Positions 1 through 9,094 of a stretch of DNA of 64,000 bases are shown here, one piece after another. Within the stretch, counting starts at the first letter, position 1. The number at the start of each line of letters is the position of its first letter. The stretch is from NCBI GenBank assembly GCA_964344485.1, contig CAYFNF010000002.1:253747-317746 (forward strand), given 5' to 3'. The notes beneath the pieces are model-generated. The model made no database searches and was not told the origin of the DNA. It saw nothing but the letters and a program-made list of their open reading frames with translations. A program made the translations under genes and the position numbers. The stretch comes from CAYFNF01 sp964344485. Lineage in GTDB: Bacteria; Patescibacteriota; Patescibacteriia; UBA9570; XYC2-FULL-38-9.

Positions 1-14
1 TAGTTGCCATATGC

Positions 15-1289
15 TTAAAACTTCAGATGTTTTTTAAATGATTGTTGTTGTCGATTAGTGTACGGACCGATAATAACCAAGTTTGCATGCTGCGCGCGGA
101 GATGTTTCTGCGCATAGGATTGTACTTGTGTGGCTGTCACTCTCTGTATTCTTGAAATGTACTGCTGCGGTGAAATCCGAGTTCTACGGAATAGTGCTTC
201 TTTTGCCCACCATGCTGCCACACTCTCTGAATCTTCAAGTTTTAGACTCATCTTTCCCCGAATAAACTCCTTTGCTTTTCGTAATTCCTTTTCAGGAATA
301 GTGTTCGTTGTAATGTCCTGAACCTCTTGCGTGATAGCTTGAATCGCTTCATGAATGCGCGTTGTATCAAATCCAGCACGAATAGTAAATGCACCCATGT
401 CTTCATACGGGCTCACACCTGACGTAATGTAGTAACACAATCCCTTTCTCTCACGAACATTTATAAACAAACGTGAGCTCATATTCCCTCCTAGTACTGT
501 CGAGAGAAGCTGTGCAGTACAGATGTCTTTGGAGCTGTACGTAGGACCTGGGAATGATAGCGCGAGATGCGCTTGAGCAGTTTGTTTTTTCTCTAGATGA
601 ATACGTGCACTTCTCTGTGAAAAGGAAAACGCTCGGTGCTTTGGTCGCCTCTTTGTTGTTCTGCTGTTTGCTTCAAAGTGCTTGCGCAACTGAGAAACCG
701 TCTCTGCCGACACATTTCCAGCCAGGACAATGGTCATGTTATTAGGGTGATAGTACTTATTTCGGTACGAAATAATATCGTTACGGCTGACATTTAAAAT
801 ATTCTCCTTCGGTCCTGCAATTCGAAACCCCAGCGGATGGTTCGCGCCGAACAGCAGTTGCTCTGAAAGCTCCTCAGCTATCGCCATTGGATTGTCTTCG
901 TACATATTAATCTCCTCGATGATTACGCCGCGTTCTCTGTCGATCTCTTCTGCATCAAAGATCGGGTGGAATAAAATATCCTCTAGCATATCGATTGCTA
1001 CCTTGGCATGCCTCTTTTGGACTTTTATATAATATCCAGTTAAATCTTTACCTGTAAATGCATTAAAATCCGCGCCAATTCCATCGAGCTCTTTAGAGAT
1101 AGCGAGTGTCGACGGCCGCCGCTCTGTTCCTTTGAAAAATAGATGTTCAACAAAGTGCGAGATGCCGTTTATGGACTTGGTTTCATTTCTGGACCCGACT
1201 TTAAATACAATAAGCGCAGTCACTACGTCCGTGCCTTTTACCGGGACTAGTACAACTGGAATGCCGTTTTTTAACTTTAACTCTCTCAT
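15..1289 (-). CDS. M16 family zinc metallopeptidase (processing-peptidase-like)
   Basis: A 424-residue protein with the inverted zinc motif HFVEH at residues 45-49 and the acidic third ligand in the EEINMYED segment about 76 residues later (E125/E126), the spacing of M16 peptidases. The C-terminal half carries the usual second M16 domain (R and Y residues in the GLCYYI region near residue 285). The length matches single-chain bacterial M16B enzymes related to mitochondrial processing peptidase. No signal peptide is seen, so it is probably cytoplasmic. It starts 5 bp after the glyQS stop and is probably co-transcribed with it. The physiological substrate is unknown. Family assignment is secure. 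Confidence 0.92.
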   Translation of the reverse strand: MRELKLKNGIPVVLVPVKGTDVVTALIVFKVGSRNETKSINGISHFVEHLFFKGTERRPSTLAISKELDGIGADFNAFTGKDLTGYYIKVQKRHAKVAIDMLEDILFHPIFDAEEIDRERGVIIEEINMYEDNPMAIAEELSEQLLFGANHPLGFRIAGPKENILNVSRNDIISYRNKYYHPNNMTIVLAGNVSAETVSQLRKHFEANSRTTKRRPKHRAFSFSQRSARIHLEKKQTAQAHLALSFPGPTYSSKDICTAQLLSTVLGGNMSSRLFINVRERKGLCYYITSGVSPYEDMGAFTIRAGFDTTRIHEAIQAITQEVQDITTNTIPEKELRKAKEFIRGKMSLKLEDSESVAAWWAKEALFRRTRISPQQYISRIQRVTATQVQSYAQKHLRAQHANLVIIGPYTNRQQQSFKKHLKF

Positions 1290-1294
1290 GTGTG

Positions 1295-2680
1295 CTAAAA
1301 CTTATTCTTGAAAAATGTTTCGAGCTCATCAATCTTGATTCGATTCTGCTCCATTGTATCTCTGTCACGCACTGTAACGGTCTGGTCTTCTAGTGTGTCG
1401 AAGTCTATGGTGAGACAGTACGGCGTTCCAATTTCATCCTGTCGTCGATAACGTTTACCGATATTTCCATTGTCATCAAATTCGCACATGTAATCTTGTT
1501 TTAACTGATCAAAGACCTCTTTTGCTTTATTCACTAGATCTGGCTTGTTCTTGAGCAATGGAAACACTGCAATTTTAATTGGAGCAAGAGACGGCGCAAG
1601 TTTAAGCACAGTACGCTTCTCTCCGTCTACCTCCTCTTCGGTGTATGCATCACACAGCACTGCAAGGAGCGTTCTACCAACACCAGCTGATGTCTCTACC
1701 ACATGCGGTACATACTCTTCTTTGGATTTTGGATCTGTATACGTCAGTTTCTGTCCAGAAAATTCAGCGTGTTGTGTTAAATCATAATCTCCACGAGCAT
1801 GCACTCCTTCAAGCTCTTTCCATCCAAAAGGAAATTGATACTCAATATCGTATGCTTCCTTTGCATAAAAAACTAAATTCTCATGCTTGAGCCACTGTAA
1901 ATTCTCCTCTGCAATGCCAATGTCTAGATAGAACTTCCATCTTCGCTCTCGCCACTCTTCATAGATATCCATAGCAACATCAGGATGCACGAAGTATTGC
2001 ATCTCCATCTGTTCAAACTCTCGTGTGCGGAAAATGAACTGACGTGCTGTTATCTCATTCCGGTACGCTTTTCCGATCTGCGCAATTCCAAATGGAATCT
2101 TCATGCGAGTAGAATCCACCACATTCTTGTAGTTCACGTAGATACCCTGGCACGTCTCTCCGCGAAGATACACAGGGTCTTTTGACCAATCGCCAGTGAA
2201 GTTTCCCAAATTGGTCTGTACTAAGAGATTGAATTTTTTTACATCTGTCAGCTCTTTTTTACCACACGAGGGGCATTGTAACTTCTCTTTGTTCTCTTGA
2301 AATATCTCATTGATCTGTTGTTCATCCATTTTTTCATCCGCTTTCACGTCTATCTCTTCTAAAAGATGGTCTACTCGATGACGAGTATTACAGTTTTTAC
2401 ACTCAGTTAATGGATCAGCAAATCCAGAAACATGTCCACTTGCTTCCCAAATTCTCGGATGCATCACAATACTAGAGTCTAATCCAACAATATCCTCACG
2501 CATCTGTACCATGACTTTCCACCACTCACGTTTTATCGCATTCGCCAACTCTACCCCATATGGACCGTAGTCATAGACTGCTGAAAATCCTCCATAGATC
2601 TCTGAAGATGGAAAGATAAACCCTCTTCTTTTGGACAGCGCAATGATATCATCCATTGCTTTTTGTTGTTTTTCAGACAT
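1295..2680 (-). CDS. glyQS: Glycyl-tRNA synthetase, alpha2 (eukaryote/archaeal-like) type
   Basis: A 461-residue class II aminoacyl-tRNA synthetase charging tRNA-Gly. The N-terminus has the GlyRS opening (RRGFIFPSSEIYGG, then YDYGPYG near residues 33-39). A Cys4 zinc insertion follows (CKNCNTRH near residue 93 and CPSCGKKEL near 136). Motif 2 (FRTREFEQMEMQYF) and motif 3 (ETSAGVGRTLLAVL) are intact, and an anticodon-binding domain starts at about residue 360 (APIKIAVFPLL). It is the single-chain dimeric form rather than the GlyQ/GlyS tetramer. First gene of a two-gene unit with the M16 peptidase. An AT-rich stretch of about 100 bp separates it from the gene upstream. Confidence 0.97.
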   Translation of the reverse strand: MSEKQQKAMDDIIALSKRRGFIFPSSEIYGGFSAVYDYGPYGVELANAIKREWWKVMVQMREDIVGLDSSIVMHPRIWEASGHVSGFADPLTECKNCNTRHRVDHLLEEIDVKADEKMDEQQINEIFQENKEKLQCPSCGKKELTDVKKFNLLVQTNLGNFTGDWSKDPVYLRGETCQGIYVNYKNVVDSTRMKIPFGIAQIGKAYRNEITARQFIFRTREFEQMEMQYFVHPDVAMDIYEEWRERRWKFYLDIGIAEENLQWLKHENLVFYAKEAYDIEYQFPFGWKELEGVHARGDYDLTQHAEFSGQKLTYTDPKSKEEYVPHVVETSAGVGRTLLAVLCDAYTEEEVDGEKRTVLKLAPSLAPIKIAVFPLLKNKPDLVNKAKEVFDQLKQDYMCEFDDNGNIGKRYRRQDEIGTPYCLTIDFDTLEDQTVTVRDRDTMEQNRIKIDELETFFKNKF

Positions 2681-2781
2681 ATTTTAAAATAAATAGCTTT
2701 TTAAGCCCCTCAAAATATACCATTTTTTATAAAAAAACACAAAGGTTTTCCTCTGTTTTTCATAGATAAATATTTAAAAAA

Positions 2782-3471
2782 CTACTGCGTCGGGAGGCCC
2801 AGTTCAATTCCGCGGATATTTTCGCTAAAACCAACTAGCACCAGCGCTTGATGCTGCTCGTTTTTCTGAATTCTCAAGCGCGCGAGGCCGGGAACTCGGA
2901 TTAGCGGCTGGGACGTATCATAGAGGTGTGGGGTCGAACGCTTCACTCCTGCTCGTTCAAAATAAAAACTGAATATTCCGTCTACCTCTACTACGTGATC
3001 GTTTTCGTTAATAATATGCCTAGTATACGCTTGATACTTCTCTGAGTGATGAAAATCAAAATGAAATGAAAAGCCGCGGTCAAAGTAGATCTGCAATTGC
3101 TGTAACTCTTGCCGTAGCCCTCTCTGCAACTCCGGCCCGTACAACGACGGCTTGGTCATCCTGCCTTGAGAGAAGTCCTGAAGTACTCCTATTACGTACC
3201 CGATTGCGTAGTGATGGAGTTCATCATCTTCATGAGAGACTGGCTCGCTGGACAGTTCGCGTCGACGTATGCGAAAGGCATGTGGATGAGTAGAAAGAAC
3301 CAGCACGCCAATGAACGACACAACAACAGGAAATAGGAATAGGGCAAAGATAAAGTACTGCCATTCATTAATTTGAAACGGTACATTCGGAACATGATAG
3401 TAAATCAGCACTACTGGAAGTGCAATGAATACTGCGAGTATGAGAACTGTGAGAGCAAGTAATCTCCTCAT
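2782..3471 (-). CDS. Hypothetical membrane protein, two N-terminal TM segments
   Basis: A 229-residue protein that I do not recognise. Residues 5-27 and about 40-62 are strongly hydrophobic and read as two transmembrane helices. The rest (about 70-229) is soluble and mixed alpha/beta, with an HHYAIGYVIGVLQDFSQGR segment and a beta-rich C-terminal half. It follows the DASS transporter stop-to-start by 3 bp, so the two are likely co-transcribed. The context does not reveal a job. The region that follows (2681-2781) holds only AT-rich spacer. Confidence 0.7.
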   Translation of the reverse strand: MRRLLALTVLILAVFIALPVVLIYYHVPNVPFQINEWQYFIFALFLFPVVVSFIGVLVLSTHPHAFRIRRRELSSEPVSHEDDELHHYAIGYVIGVLQDFSQGRMTKPSLYGPELQRGLRQELQQLQIYFDRGFSFHFDFHHSEKYQAYTRHIINENDHVVEVDGIFSFYFERAGVKRSTPHLYDTSQPLIRVPGLARLRIQKNEQHQALVLVGFSENIRGIELGLPTQ

Positions 3472-3474
3472 ATC

Positions 3475-4920
3475 TTATATTGTATAGCCAATTAACGGCC
3501 AATACAAGAACACGACAGCGATGAATACGATAAATGAAATGATATTGAGCACAAGTCCGGTTCGCAGTGTATCTGAAACACGAACGTATGATGAGGAAAT
3601 CGCAATTGCGGTTGCTGGTGTACTCATTGGAAGCATGAACGCTAATCCAGAAGGAATCGCAAGTGCGAGTGTAGCTATGCGAGGATCTAGTGAAAACTGT
3701 TGAGAGAGTGCGATGATTATTGGCATAAGCAAGGCAACCACAGCAGTATTACTAATACCCTCGGTCAGTACTTTAGCGAGTAGGCTAATGATGATGACTA
3801 AAACAATTGCTGACTCTACCCAGTGATGAAGTACAGTTTGAATAAGCCATGCTGCAGCGCCTGATTCGTTTAATGCAAATCCCAATGCAATAGCTCCACC
3901 ATACATCAGAAAGATTCCCCAGTTCACATCAGTTTGAACGTTCTTCCAGCTCAGTAGTTTAAATATAAATGCGACAACCACTGCTGCGAGTGCAATAGTA
4001 GCCAAACCGATCTCATGCCCGACTGTGATCCACAAAACGATGGTAATGCACATTAAAGCACCTATATACTTCTCATTTGAGGTAACTGAGCCTAGAGATG
4101 AAACTTTTCTCTTTAAATATGCCTCAGCGGAGGTGATGGTGTGCTTCTCTTTACGAATAATGAACAAGAGCATGATGTACGCAACGATCAACATGATGAC
4201 CGCTACTGGAAATGATGCAACTGTCCATTCAGTAAACCCGATGGATGTCTGTGCCATCTCTTCCAGCATTCCTACTGCAAGTATTGCCCGAGCTCCTCCT
4301 AAGAAAGTAACGATTCCTCCGATAATCGCTCCCCACGCCATTGCAAAGAATAATGACATTCCGTATTTACTGCCCGGAGAGATCCCAAGTGCTTTGGTAA
4401 TTTCCAATACAATTGGGAACATCATTGCTACTACAGCATGTTCGGACATCACACAAGAAAGAGCTGCTGGTAACAAGAGTAGGCCGAGTAGCAGCGATCT
4501 CTGGCTTTTATTGAATAAACGCAGAATCATCAGAGCGATTCGAGTACTCAACCCGGACCGCATAATTGCTGATGCGAGAATAAACGCGCCTAAAATAAAG
4601 AATACTGCTTGATTTCCAAATAAACTAAACGCTGTCCGTTCGTCTAAAACTCCGAGTAACGGCAGAAGGATGATCGCCATGATACTCGTGATCATAAGTG
4701 GAATAGCATTGGTCACCCAAAATGCGAGACAGAGAAAAAAGATCGCAATTGCGTTTAACCCTTCGCGGGTTAATCCTTCAGGGACTGGTAGCAGTAGTAT
4801 TCCACAAAAAATAAGCAACGTTGCACCAATGACCCAAGGACGAAACTTGCTGCGAATTCGTTTTTCATGCAGTCCGAAAAAAGGAAACGTTGGCCACTGT
4901 TTCTCGCTCTTATATGTCAT
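3475..4920 (-). CDS. DASS (SLC13)-family anion/Na+ symporter
   Basis: A 481-residue integral membrane protein with about 11-12 hydrophobic segments. Landmarks of the divalent-anion:Na+ symporter family are visible: WVTNAIPLMITSIMAIILLP near the N-terminus and an ISNTAVVALLMP hairpin motif in the second half. The matching first-half hairpin reads MSEHAVVAMMFP, so the usual SNT triplet is SEH there. That position contributes to Na+ and substrate binding in characterised members, so the ion or substrate may differ. Expected role: uptake of di/tricarboxylates or sulfate. It lies 4 bp after the Kef-type antiporter gene, in one operon. Confidence 0.88.
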   Translation of the reverse strand: MTYKSEKQWPTFPFFGLHEKRIRSKFRPWVIGATLLIFCGILLLPVPEGLTREGLNAIAIFFLCLAFWVTNAIPLMITSIMAIILLPLLGVLDERTAFSLFGNQAVFFILGAFILASAIMRSGLSTRIALMILRLFNKSQRSLLLGLLLLPAALSCVMSEHAVVAMMFPIVLEITKALGISPGSKYGMSLFFAMAWGAIIGGIVTFLGGARAILAVGMLEEMAQTSIGFTEWTVASFPVAVIMLIVAYIMLLFIIRKEKHTITSAEAYLKRKVSSLGSVTSNEKYIGALMCITIVLWITVGHEIGLATIALAAVVVAFIFKLLSWKNVQTDVNWGIFLMYGGAIALGFALNESGAAAWLIQTVLHHWVESAIVLVIIISLLAKVLTEGISNTAVVALLMPIIIALSQQFSLDPRIATLALAIPSGLAFMLPMSTPATAIAISSSYVRVSDTLRTGLVLNIISFIVFIAVVFLYWPLIGYTI

Positions 4921-4924
4921 ACGC

Positions 4925-6613
4925 TTATGCTTGCATGGTAAAACTTCTCAGCCGTCTCAACTCTTTCATGTGTTTCTTGCGCTTGCTGCTGATATTATCA
5001 TTCATTAATCCAGAGAGATGGTCCGCGCTGATGCTCTTTGGGAATAGAACGTAACTTGCACCGTGTTGATAGTATTCCATTGCATCCTCAGTATCCAGTG
5101 CAGTCACAATAACGGTTTTTCGTAATTTCTCCTGCTTTATGTAGTTCAGAAGTGCCAGTGATACTCGTTCATCCGGTACAGTAGAAATGATCATGTCTGC
5201 TTTTTTAATGCGCGCTTTCTCAAGAATCTCCTCATCATTCATATTTCCATACAGATGCGGAATGCCTTCGTGCTGTAATTTCTTTATTATCTCAGGGTTA
5301 AAATCAACAACAATGAACGGCTTTTTTAGATCATCAACAATATCGCGCACTTTAAAACCTGTTGTACTATATCCAAAGATTACAATGTGGTGCTCGAGCT
5401 CCTTCGGAACATTCTCGAGTTTTGCTGCAACACCTTTTCTTTCAAATCGTTTTAATACTGGTTTAAATATCGCATACAATTGATTCGAATACTCAATCAT
5501 ATACGTAGAGAGCGTCATGGTCACTAAACCTATTAACGCAGTCAGAGAAACAATATCTCGCTCGATAACACCTGAGACATACCCCAGACTTACCACAATA
5601 AACGAAAACTCACTGACTTGACCTATGGTTGCTCCTGTTTGAAAACTGGTTCGCGAACGGTACCCCATCCATAGCATGAGCGCGATGACAACGACCGGTG
5701 AAGCAATAAGTACCAAGGCGGACAATGCAATGGTTGGTATCGCAATATCAAGCCCAGATGCAAATACTAACTGGCCACCAAGCACTGCAAAGAATATCGG
5801 CAAGAAGAAATCTCGCAACGATTTCACGCGATGAGCGATTTCAATGTGGTACGGCAGCACGGAAAGGCTAACACCCGCAAGCAGTGCACCGACTTCAATA
5901 GAAAATCCGAGCCACATGGAGAGCATGGCAAAGATGAGACACCAGCAGATTGCCCCGAGAAAGAGCAGCTCTGAAGACCGTGCAAAGTAGGCAAAGACAT
6001 ATTTCAATACGTATCGCGAGAGTATTAACGCTAATGAGAATAAGAAGAATCCTTTCACAATAGTGAACCCGATTGCTGAGACTAGCTCACTTCCGACTGC
6101 AGAACCAGAGAATACATCAAAGAATATCAAGAACATGACTGCGATAAAATCCTGCGTTAACATCAAGCCAATCACAATGCGTCCATAGAGCGTCTCCAGC
6201 TCTTTGCGTTCGCCCAAGAGCTTCATGATCAAAATCGTACTCGAGAATCCCAGTGCTACAGCTAAAAATATCGCTGAGATATTGTCGAATCCCATTAAGC
6301 GAATGATCACATACCCAGCGCCCACTGCAAACGCCATCTGCACAACACCGAGAATGATTGCGACCTTGCCTGTTTTCAGGAATTTGCGTAGATCAAGCTC
6401 AATTCCTACTAAGAACAGTAAGAATGCAATACCAAACGTTGAGAGCGTCTCGAGCAGCTCTTCGCTTTCAATCACATGAAACACCGTTGGTCCGAGTAAA
6501 ATACCAGCTAAAATATATGCAGGGATCATGGGCTGCCGCAAGAGTTTTGCGATTGCAGCACAGGACGTTCCTACAATGATTACAATACTAATCTCAAAAA
6601 AAATCGACTCCAT
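4925..6613 (-). CDS. Kef-type cation/proton antiporter with TrkA-N domain
   Basis: A 562-residue CPA2 transporter. Residues 1-385 form a polytopic membrane domain with the typical opening (LRQPMIPAYILAGILLGP near residues 25-42, then FLLFLVGIELDL). Residues of about 405-530 form a cytoplasmic RCK/TrkA-N nucleotide-binding domain (HHIVIFGYSTTGFKVRDIV, then PFIVVDFNPE). The glycine loop reads G-Y-S-T-T-G, not GxGxxG, so dinucleotide binding may be altered. Likely role: K+ or Na+ efflux in exchange for protons and pH homeostasis. First gene of an operon with the DASS transporter and the 229-residue membrane protein. Confidence 0.93.
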   Translation of the reverse strand: MESIFFEISIVIIVGTSCAAIAKLLRQPMIPAYILAGILLGPTVFHVIESEELLETLSTFGIAFLLFLVGIELDLRKFLKTGKVAIILGVVQMAFAVGAGYVIIRLMGFDNISAIFLAVALGFSSTILIMKLLGERKELETLYGRIVIGLMLTQDFIAVMFLIFFDVFSGSAVGSELVSAIGFTIVKGFFLFSLALILSRYVLKYVFAYFARSSELLFLGAICWCLIFAMLSMWLGFSIEVGALLAGVSLSVLPYHIEIAHRVKSLRDFFLPIFFAVLGGQLVFASGLDIAIPTIALSALVLIASPVVVIALMLWMGYRSRTSFQTGATIGQVSEFSFIVVSLGYVSGVIERDIVSLTALIGLVTMTLSTYMIEYSNQLYAIFKPVLKRFERKGVAAKLENVPKELEHHIVIFGYSTTGFKVRDIVDDLKKPFIVVDFNPEIIKKLQHEGIPHLYGNMNDEEILEKARIKKADMIISTVPDERVSLALLNYIKQEKLRKTVIVTALDTEDAMEYYQHGASYVLFPKSISADHLSGLMNDNISSKRKKHMKELRRLRSFTMQA

Positions 6614-6661
6614 AGTTCGTTACATTGAATTATACCACTTTTTTTACAATCTCACAAGTCT

Positions 6662-7684
6662 TCACTGTACTTCAAAGACCTTCTTACCAGCATTCCACAT
6701 CTCTTCCTGATTATGCACTTCTCGCAACCAATACCACCATTCAACGCCCCACAAATAGACCTCAGAGAATCCAGTACGTTTTGCATACTCAATATTATTG
6801 TTAAAACGCTTCAAATCCATAGATTTGCTCTGCTCTTCAAGAGAGGTAGTGAGCATGGACGTCGGCACCCATGGCTCTACTTGTAGTTCAGTTACAATTA
6901 CATCATCCACTAAAAGATCCACGACATCTGCTTTTTTAGAGTAGTGCGACGGAGGTAGTGGATAGTAGAAGTACCCCCAAAACGAATTCCAAGTCACACG
7001 ATACATGCTGATCCCAAGCACATCCGCGAGCGTGGCTGTTGGAATCCACGTGCTCAGTTCTCCACTATCAGTGATAACGATCTGTTTATCTGGATCCATC
7101 TCACGCACCATCTTGACTGAACGTGCGATGAAGAGTTCGTCTGGTTGCGCGCACTCTCCAAATACTGCAAAGAACGGTTCGTTCTGTACTTGCCACCGAT
7201 AGAGTGCAGGGTGATCTTTAAATCTATCAACAATGGTCCGCATCATGTCTAACTCCAGTTCTTGCACCTCCTTGCTGGCAAGATTCTTTGTCCAGTCCGG
7301 TGGATGGCACTCTGGCCATCGAGGGACACGCTGTCCGATGGCTAGCATAATCTTAGCGTCACGCTCTGCTGCTTGGTCCATGATCCATTGAATGTCATCA
7401 AGATGAAGATGCCCTCGTACTGGCTCGATCTCGTTCCAGTACACTGGAATGCGATAGTGTCGAATTCCCAAATCATCCAACGACTGCGTATACAATTCCT
7501 TCCAATCTAATCCAAGTTCCTTAGAGTACATGGTACTAAACGTTACACCAAATGTAGTATCCCCTTCTGAGTACGGATTGTTTCCGTACATGCGCCAAAA
7601 TACAATTCCTCCTCCAATAATAATCACAATAATAGGAAACAAGATAAACCGACGAATATATTTTTTACTATGATACTTGCTCAT
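6662..7684 (-). CDS. Membrane-anchored glycoside hydrolase, clan GH-A (GH5/GH39-like)
   Basis: A 340-residue protein with one N-terminal membrane anchor (residues 12-31) and an extracytoplasmic TIM-barrel glycosidase domain. The acid/base glutamate is visible in WQVQNEP (E169) and the nucleophile in VTELQVEPW (E266), the spacing of retaining clan-A enzymes. A late VYLWGVEWWYW strand completes the barrel. Its start overlaps the stop of the GH1 gene by 4 nt (ATGA), which suggests translational coupling. With GH1 and the EamA permease it forms a three-gene glycan-use unit: this enzyme would cut outside the cell and GH1 inside. Exact family and substrate cannot be fixed here. Confidence 0.85.
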   Translation of the reverse strand: MSKYHSKKYIRRFILFPIIVIIIGGGIVFWRMYGNNPYSEGDTTFGVTFSTMYSKELGLDWKELYTQSLDDLGIRHYRIPVYWNEIEPVRGHLHLDDIQWIMDQAAERDAKIMLAIGQRVPRWPECHPPDWTKNLASKEVQELELDMMRTIVDRFKDHPALYRWQVQNEPFFAVFGECAQPDELFIARSVKMVREMDPDKQIVITDSGELSTWIPTATLADVLGISMYRVTWNSFWGYFYYPLPPSHYSKKADVVDLLVDDVIVTELQVEPWVPTSMLTTSLEEQSKSMDLKRFNNNIEYAKRTGFSEVYLWGVEWWYWLREVHNQEEMWNAGKKVFEVQ

Positions 7685-9093
7685 CTCTTTTTCATTATGT
7701 CGTCGAGCGTTACGCCGTGGCCGAGATATTTTAACAATTCCGGCTCAATGGCATTGTCACGACAAATCTCAGCATATACATACGCACTAGGCCGTGGGGT
7801 ACGCTTTAACGTTTTATAATTAATATGTATTAAACCAAATCGTGGAGTAAAACCCTTGTCCCATTCGAAGTTATCCAACAAAGACCAATGGATATACCCA
7901 CGAACGTCCACACCAGCCTGGATCGCGTGATAGATCTCTTTTAAATATGCGATAATGAAACGGACCCTCTTCTCGTCGTCCACTGCAGCGATTCCATTCT
8001 CAGTGATATAGATCGGTTTATTATATTTCTTCAGCTCCATTAGTGCTTCGAATATTCCAGGTGCAAATACCTCCCAGCCTAAATCTGAACTCTCTCTATG
8101 TTCTTTTTTTACATCTACCAATGCATATCGCTTTCCTTTTGCTCTGTACAACCGTTGGTGCAAGTAATAGTTCACACCGAGAAAATCATGACACTGCTTG
8201 GTAAGTGAGTAGAAGTACTGATTCCAGAGATACTCAGTGACGCGTACAATGAGATAGTCAATAAAACGATTATGGTACGAGACAAGAGAGATCATATTAT
8301 TTGCAATGCCGACCTGTGCCTTACGGTTTTGTTTCTTCATCTCAGCGTGGATCTCTCGATACGCTTCCTTATGGCCTTTGGCTAGATTCTTTAAGGCACG
8401 ATACGCTGCCCATCGACTCTTTTTCTGCGGCGGCCAATTCGCATGTAGATAACACTGCTCAACGTATATTACTGGCTCATTCAACGTAGTCCAAAAGTGA
8501 ATATACTCTCCTAAATGCTCAGCGATAAACTCAGCAAATGCTGCAAAGTACTGTGGTGCTTGATCACACTCCCATCCACCTTTTTTTGCGAGCCATTGCG
8601 GTAATGTAAAGTGGTGAAGTGTCACCATTGCTTTTACTTTGCGTTTCTTTAACGCTTGCAACACACTACGGTAGTGCTCTACCTCTTCCCAGTTCCATTC
8701 ATCTTCTTCAGGTTGAATACGACTCCACTCAATTGATAACCGATGTATGTCGTGATTAAACTTCGCAACCCAATCATAGTCTTCTTCGTAGCGATTGTAA
8801 TGATCTACTGCTTTGCCTGAAACATCATCATTCTCAATACTCCCCTTTTTCTGCTCCCAGCTCCACCAGTCATTATTGATGTTATTCCCTTCAACTTGAT
8901 GAGCCGACGTTGCAGTGCCCCACAGAAAACCTTTAGGGAATTGTAGAGCCTCCTCGCTTACTTTTTTTTGTGATGCTTTCTTTGCCGCAGCCTTCTTTTT
9001 TGAAGCAGATTTCTTGGTTGTTTTTTTCGACCGCTTTGGTGCAGAATGCCTGGAGGTACGTGAAGCTCTTTTTTTTACAGCTTTCTTTGGCAT
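7681..9093 (-). CDS. GH1 beta-glycosidase with lysine-rich N-terminal tail
   Basis: A 470-residue family 1 glycosidase. The catalytic domain opens at residue 51 (FPKGFLWGTATSAHQVEG). It has the acid/base in TLNEP (E206) and the nucleophile in ITENG (E365), and ends with the HWSLLDNFEWDKGF motif. It hydrolyses beta-linked di- or oligosaccharides such as beta-glucosides. Residues 1-48 are an unusual histone-H1-like extension made almost only of K, A, S and R, with no hydrophobic core, so it is not a secretion signal. The middle region is somewhat shorter than in standard GH1 enzymes. The gene sits 1 bp after the EamA gene and overlaps the next hydrolase by 4 nt. Confidence 0.95.
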   Translation of the reverse strand: MPKKAVKKRASRTSRHSAPKRSKKTTKKSASKKKAAAKKASQKKVSEEALQFPKGFLWGTATSAHQVEGNNINNDWWSWEQKKGSIENDDVSGKAVDHYNRYEEDYDWVAKFNHDIHRLSIEWSRIQPEEDEWNWEEVEHYRSVLQALKKRKVKAMVTLHHFTLPQWLAKKGGWECDQAPQYFAAFAEFIAEHLGEYIHFWTTLNEPVIYVEQCYLHANWPPQKKSRWAAYRALKNLAKGHKEAYREIHAEMKKQNRKAQVGIANNMISLVSYHNRFIDYLIVRVTEYLWNQYFYSLTKQCHDFLGVNYYLHQRLYRAKGKRYALVDVKKEHRESSDLGWEVFAPGIFEALMELKKYNKPIYITENGIAAVDDEKRVRFIIAYLKEIYHAIQAGVDVRGYIHWSLLDNFEWDKGFTPRFGLIHINYKTLKRTPRPSAYVYAEICRDNAIEPELLKYLGHGVTLDDIMKKR

Positions 9094-9094
9094 A

